Source: Liolophura sinensis
Taxonomy: Eukaryota; Mollusca; Polyplacophora; Chitonida; Chitonidae
Assembly (NCBI RefSeq): GCF_032854445.1
Contig: NC_088295.1
Span: forward strand, 16,045,385-16,109,384
Direction of reading: 5' to 3'
Length of the DNA stretch: 64,000 bases
The notes beneath the pieces are model-generated. The model worked only from the letters and a program-made list of their open reading frames with translations. It was not told the origin of the DNA and searched no databases. The first letter of the stretch is position 1; each line of letters starts with the position of its first letter. Position numbers and translations under genes: made by a program. Shown one piece after another: positions 58,737 to 64,000 of the stretch.

Positions 58737-60107
58737 ATGAACTGCAAATTGGTTCTGTGCCGTCCTGCGGAGGCACACTGACGCTCTCAGACTCCGTACT
58801 CGAGGAAGACGCATTTGGAGCAGGACCTATACGTGTACGGCGGTGACGTCAGGCTCGGCGGTCCCCGCCTGTGGAGTAGGGTGTCGCGAAGAGTGCGACA
58901 GGAGGAAGAGATCAGAAACTGAGGTATTTTTGAAACCTTTTTTTTTCTAAGCGCAAGAAACCATAACATGCCATAAGATTTATACTGGTCTGCTTTATTC
59001 AGAATTTAAATTCAACAACCGCCCATAACGTTCAAGCTATACATTTAAAGAACATACATTTACATTTTTCGACTGTTTCTTCTTGTGGAAATTGTCGCTT
59101 TTTTGTCACCATTTTATAAAAATGCCTTGTCAATGCCTTTTACTTTAAATACTGTTACAGCTTTTTCATGAAACCAAAGACAAAGTAGTAATTCCTTTAC
59201 CCCGAGACTTCGACCTGTACGACACAAAGCAAGATGGCGTCAGCGAAGTGACGGAACTGGCAGAGCGGCATTCGCTGGAACCTTCCCATGACGACGTCAT
59301 CAAGGCTTTTTCTCTGGCCGATTTTGACGGCAAGTTTCTGTCGATAGAGTATAGGTTAATATTATATTCTACCATGAAACACTGCCGAACAAAACTTTCA
59401 CCGATGCTAATTAATTCTATATTTTCGAAACTTTTTTATACTACGTTGAAGATAATTATGCACAGCGTGCTATTCGTTACGATAAGCTTGTTGAGCAAAA
59501 AACTGCCATCTCATAATTCATACACAAGAAGCATACATATTGTTACATACGTATTTGTTATAAAAGTATTATGATTTTCCCCACAGTTAAATATACAGAC
59601 AGTGCATAGTAAGGACATGTATACAAGTGTACCTCCCGCAGAAGTCAAGCTCCAGCCTGGTAGCTCTGTCTATGACTGTACACGTATATTCCGAATAGGG
59701 ATCCCCGTGGCCTATATAGTCCTAGTGCAGTATAACGACCAAGGGCACACCCACCAATGCGATCATATCCAGCTCATGGGGAACGTCTGGCAGTAACCTG
59801 CGGATGATCGTGGTCGTTTCCTCCCACCATAATGCTGGCCGCCGTCATATCAGGGAAATATTCTTGAGTATGACGTAAAACACCAATCAAGTAAATAAAT
59901 AGAACATGATGCAACTCATCTCAAGGTTTGAACTATCGCATCAAATATTTATTAGTCTGTTACAGTGTATATCAGTGTAGGGTAATGAATATAAATGTTT
60001 CTGACGCACTTTGGAAATCTTCACAAAACTGTCCACGTTTTGTTTACAGATAATAAGAAACTGAGCGAGGTGGAGTTTTTGGAAACACCATGGCTGTTTG
60101 AACAAGG
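58737..60107 (+). pseudogene. Cys/EF-hand gene copy 3, damaged
   Basis: Exon 1 (58737-58923) starts ATGAACTGCAAATTGGTT like copies 1 and 2 but reaches a stop after 14 codons. The downstream part, read in another frame, gives YTCTAVTSGSAVPACGVGC and RRKRSETE, so four of six cysteines survive and the first two are lost by a deletion. Exon 2 (59161-59329, 169 nt) is open: LPRDFDLYDTKQDGVSEVTE and LEPSHDDVIKAFSLADFDG, with EF-hand position 3 now Lys and position 8 Ser. Its donor is GCAAGT instead of GTAAG. Exon 3 (about 60051-60107) gives DNKKLSEVEFLETPWLFEQ, with one extra residue in the second loop compared with copy 1. I cannot identify exon 4. A SINE sits six bases upstream of the exon 1 acceptor. 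Called a pseudogene because of the early stop. Confidence 0.75.
59745..59902 (+). mobile_element. V-SINE-like fragment in intron 2 of copy 3
   Basis: CAGTAACCTGCGGATGATCG, TTTCCTCCCACCATAATGCT, GGCCGCCGTCATATCAGGGA and AATATTCTTGAGTATGACGT match the core and 3' end; the head (from about 59,690) is badly decayed. Confidence 0.85.
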
Positions 60108-60811
60108 TATATATTTCAAAATATTTTTTTCTAGAAGTAATTTGATGTGAATAGATATAATTTTTAATGTTCTACACGAAAATGTTAACGAGAGCAAAAA
60201 ATTGGCGGAGGACTAGAGGAGTCGTCTCTGTGTTGAGATACATGTAGATATCCTCTATCTCGACGACAGCCCAGATCAAACCGGGGTATACAGCACACCA
60301 TCGATGAGAGCAGCGGCAATCTGATATATTCTGTAATCCATAAGTTAATTCTTCATAAATTTTAAATTATTCCTATTTTGAAGACAGATATATCAAATGC
60401 TTATTTATACTGTATTTTCAGATAATTTATGGGGGTCATTTTTATGGCCTACTTTTATCATAAAAATATATCATATAATTCCACTCTTTTCTTTTTCATT
60501 TCTGATGGGCACACATTCTACAATCGCCCCATGGGTTGTTATCTTAAACCATTCATCGATACTTTTTCACGGTTTATTTTATATTTTATATTTGGGTACA
60601 AACAGCCTCATAGTTCGAGTTCACCGTGTAAATTCTCGAACAATTTTTTTATAGAAGAACTTTGTGCACAAACATTGGTTCACTTAAGTTTTTAATCTGC
60701 AGAGTTATTTGTTGGCTTAGAAGTCACCAGGAGAAGATACTGAAGTCCCACCATTGTTAGTAGCTACAGTATTCTCTCTGGTCTAGGGACATCGGACGAA
60801 TCATCGACTAT

Positions 60812-62830
60812 TGATTGATTGATTGATTGATTTTTATGAGCCATGCAATAATAAATATATACATTGGATTTTAAGACATCAACAAAATACAGACACAACG
60901 TTATAACAATAAAGTCTAGAAAAATATATTACATGGTGGGAATAAAGCTAAGGATGAGCTTGTTCTATTCCGTGTATAATTAATAACGGCATTGGAGGGT
61001 GAGGCTGACATTTAATTTGTGACTTAATAATGTTTTTTTCTTTCTAAATATATTATGAATTTATTTTACCTCAGCCTTAATTGTGTAATGTTAGACCGAA
61101 GATTGCAGCTTAGAGAGTAGAACAGATTTTAATAAAGATTGAAAATGCGATTTAGAAGAAACTGATCTTAGTGTTAATGGAAGCTTGTTCCAATCCCAAG
61201 GACCGGAACTTCTGAATAATAATATAGATTTGTATTGTACAATGGTTTGTGGAAGGCTAGATGTCTATTTCGAGTTTGATACGGATTTAAAATTCTTGTT
61301 TGATTAAAAGAGGGCTTCAAACTTACAGGAATATTGTCTGTGGAATAAAAGTAAATATGAGTTTGTAACAGAGTAGAAAATAGAGATAGTTTGGCAAGGG
61401 GTAAGATTTTCAGTTCGCAAAAAAGCGGTTGGGTGCGGCAGAGGCGGCCTGATAAAGTAATTGTTCTAATTGCCCTTTTTTGAACTATGTACAAGGGCTT
61501 GAGATGTGTCTGATATGCGTCTCCCCATAATATATTGCCGTGTAATAGATATGTATAAATAAGTGAGTAATAAAGGATTAGGAGGTTCTTTTTATTTACA
61601 GAGTGTTTAATGTGTGAAATAAGTCCTTTATTTCTTGACAGTTTGGAACATACGTAGCTTATATGAACAGCACAGATCAGTTTCTCGTGGAAAAATACAC
61701 CAAGAAATTTTAATTTATCAACTTTTTCATTTTCCTTACCAGAGATAATCAAACTGGGAACTGCAGTTATTTTCGTGTTATTGGGTTTTATTAACATATA
61801 TTTGGTTTTGGAGGAATTCAGAGATAAGCGATTTGCCAGAAGCCACGTATAAAGTTTTTCCAACTCGACATTTATGACAGAAATCACTTGAGTTGCGTCA
61901 TCGTTGAAGTAAATGCAGCTTGTGTCATCTGCAAATAGAGTAAGATCCAGGAGGTTTGATGCTCTAATGATGTCATTAATGTAGAGTTGAAATAAAGTCG
62001 TGCCGAGAATAGATCCCTGTAGAACACAAATAATGGTAGCTGGGTTAGATTGGGCGTTATTACACTTTACATATTGTTGCCTGTCAGACAGATATTTTTC
62101 CAACCATTTATTTGGACAGTTGTGAATACCATAATGAGAAAGTTTAAGAAGAAGGGTATCATGGTCAGGGTATCAGTGTCAAATGAATTTGACAGGTCCA
62201 AGAATGTTACCGCACTGTACTGTTTATTCTCTTTCGCATTTACTAGTTTTTCGTAGACTATAGGCAGCGTGAATGGTAGAATGATTGGCCCTAAAACCAA
62301 ACTGATTTGGATTAACTATAGATTCCTCTTCTAGATATTCGAGCAATATTATTGATACAGTTTTCTCAAGGATTTTGCTGAAACAAGGTAGGACAGAAAT
62401 AGGTCTATAATTTTCAATGTGATTAGTCTGACCAGATTTATATATAGGCAAGGCTTTAGCGATTTTTAGACTTTTCGGAGAAGTAAGAGATAAATTGATA
62501 ATGTGTGCTAGAGGTGTAGATATTACACCTGACACTAACTTCACGAGGGATGAACCTATTCCATCTAATCCAGGCGAGGAATTACCTTTCAGCTTACCTG
62601 TCACAGATTGAATAAAATTTGGAAAGACGAGCGAACACCTGAACTCTGTAAATTGTTGAAAATCTGTAAATTGTTCTTTTGCGGAGTCCATGTTGCTCCC
62701 TAGTTTGCCTGCTATTGTACTAAAGTACTCATTAAAGTTGGTAACAATCACGGTCTCATCACAAATGTCACTACCATTTATACTGTATGATTGAAACTGT
62801 CCATTAACACAACTCAGCATTGTTATTCAA
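60812..62830 (-). mobile_element. Decayed non-LTR retrotransposon (Jockey/CR1-like reverse transcriptase)
   Basis: Three overlapping minus-strand frames (62820-62224, 62300-62067, 62103-61174) together cover a reverse transcriptase region, so at least two frameshifts separate them. The first carries GNSSPGLDGIGSS, ENYRPISVLPCFSKILEKTV and NPNQFGFRANHSTIHAAYSL. The third carries QGSILGTTLFQLYINDI and the catalytic FADDT (near 61,930), then LANRLSLNSSKTKYM and a thumb-like tail. The 5' end, including any endonuclease, is absent, as is usual for 5'-truncated copies. The 3' end is a short (CAAT)n tail at 60,812-60,832, typical of CR1/Jockey-like elements that end in short tandem repeats. Inactive. 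Confidence 0.88.
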
Positions 62831-62879
62831 CATAATACAGCGGCTATAGCCCCGGATTAAGGGGGATGTTACTATCCAA

Positions 62880-64000
62880 GAAAGGATAGTTTACAATGTC
62901 AAAATTGAAACCATTTCTAAAAAGATACCACTTTGATTCCAGCTTTGTGGTCTTAGTTTCATTTAAATGTGGTGATGGTGGATATTTTTTTCATGCAGCC
63001 TTTGTTATTTACACAACAATTAAAGCTAGCAGATCATCAATATACCGTCTAGTGAATAAGAAGATTCGATGGATTAGTTTTTCGAACGAGAACAGGAGCA
63101 CATTTGGCAAAAGCGGCGAGAAACTTTGCACCCATTTGTACACATATACATATACACTGTTCATAAATGGCTTCCATGACTTTCATATAGGCTAAGTTGA
63201 AACATGTTTATTACCACATATTTGAAAGGATCTGACGAAAGAAACGGAAAAAAAAATCATTTCAGTCATCTGCAATGATATCATCTGTTGTGTTAATTTG
63301 ATTGTCGGACAATCGTAATCTCACCAGTTAGGACACTCTTTGGCTCGGCCCCTGACCAGTGACGTCACTGTCTCGAAGCCAGCTCTCGTTAGTTCGAATT
63401 GAGTTTAACATCCTGAGTAGTGTTATGTATAATTATGTACCTTGCAAATGGCATGGTGGTTTACTGCGGCCACTCTGCCTCCCTCCACCCGTAACCCTGA
63501 ATACAGTCATATTATAGTGGCAAATTCTTGTTATGGTCGTTTGGTTACCAATCAAATAAATAGATATGTAAATTACAAAAATTAATCACTCCCCTCATAC
63601 TAAGATTTTAACCGTAAGTAGAATCATCTGCGAACGTAGTTTTATATCACATTCTCAATGGAGCAGTTAACAACGAAAACATGACTGAATCATTTTTTTA
63701 TGATTTCATGCCTTTATTTATGAAACCCAATACTGTTTTTACATCTTGGCACATAACATTTCTGCTGCACAATGTATACACCTATGTTGCTAATATCACA
63801 TCACGCACCTATACGGCAAGGTCAAATATCACTTGACCTCCAGTTAATCTTACGACTCTGTCTTATATAAACAATATGTCTCTCAATAACAACGCAATAC
63901 AAAACACCATAAATTATTACATATTTACAAGTAGATAACTGTTAACAAAGACTCCAGATTAACTTGTACAAGTTGTTGAGTATTTACAGCAGTTGATTCA
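62880..64000. other. Unassigned sequence, one SINE-like trace
   Basis: The 99-codon frame at 62,896-63,195 resembles nothing I know. At about 63,340-63,570 a decayed SINE-like sequence can be followed (GCTCTCGTTAGTTCGAATTG, TGGTTTACTGCGGCCACTCT, TACCAATCAAATAAATAG). Nothing else is recognised. Confidence 0.5.

Noticed and set aside
60418-60660. Possible fourth exon of copy 3 after TTTTCAG at 60,420.
   Set aside because: The translation is long and hydrophobic and does not resemble the short acidic tail of copy 1.
62896-63195. 99-codon open frame next to the retrotransposon.
   Set aside because: No similarity to retrotransposon ORF1 or any family I recognise.

Overview
The window looks like nuclear DNA of an invertebrate animal, most likely a mollusc. 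Genes are split by GT-AG introns, and intergenic DNA is AT-rich and full of tandem arrays. There are many copies of a tRNA-headed SINE whose conserved 3' core (ending ..TTCTTGAGTACGGCGTAAAACACC.. plus AAAT-type tails) is of the V-SINE kind I associate with molluscan genomes. The species call is inference from repeats and gene style; no rRNA, mitochondrial or marker gene is present.

Layout. 1-13,700: no convincing gene; three minisatellites (31-bp unit at ~470-2,220, 55-bp at ~5,840-6,770, ~44-bp at ~7,900-8,775), SINEs near 9.6, 10.2 and 11.0 kb, and unassigned sequence. 13,722-37,267 (+): one large gene that I assembled from 24 exons with consistent splice phases. It encodes about 1,175 residues: an unfamiliar basic N-terminal part, a PLAT domain, a long Ser/Thr/acidic region in a single 1.3-kb exon, about five ankyrin repeats and a short charged tail. 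Its last introns hold four tandem arrays or remnants, including a 22-bp array that looks copied from the gene's own 5' splice site. 37.3-42.6 kb: 3' UTR and intergenic DNA. 42,622-43,740 (+): an intronless protein-kinase-like gene with three catalytic motifs lost (pseudokinase). 43,988-46,170 (-): an intact four-exon gene for a small secreted protein with a symmetrical six-cysteine motif followed by two EF-hands. 46.2-52 kb: intergenic, with two abutting minisatellites and a young SINE. 52-60.7 kb: a repeat-dense area holding two further, damaged copies of the Cys/EF-hand gene, head-to-head (copy 2 on -, copy 3 on +), with SINEs, a MITE, an internally deleted DNA transposon and a duplicated segment containing a CRE-like site. 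60.8-62.8 kb (-): a decayed non-LTR retrotransposon. 62.8-64 kb: nothing convincing.

The most interesting points are: (1) the Cys-ladder plus EF-hand secreted family, with one live and two decaying members sharing a TATA/5'-UTR-intron layout; (2) the array of some 60 decoy 5' splice sites just downstream of a real one; (3) the pseudokinase; (4) a SINE insertion that duplicated a splice acceptor in copy 3; (5) paired hairpins in an intron of the intact Cys/EF-hand gene. All exon models were built by eye from splice sites and reading frame and have no transcript support.
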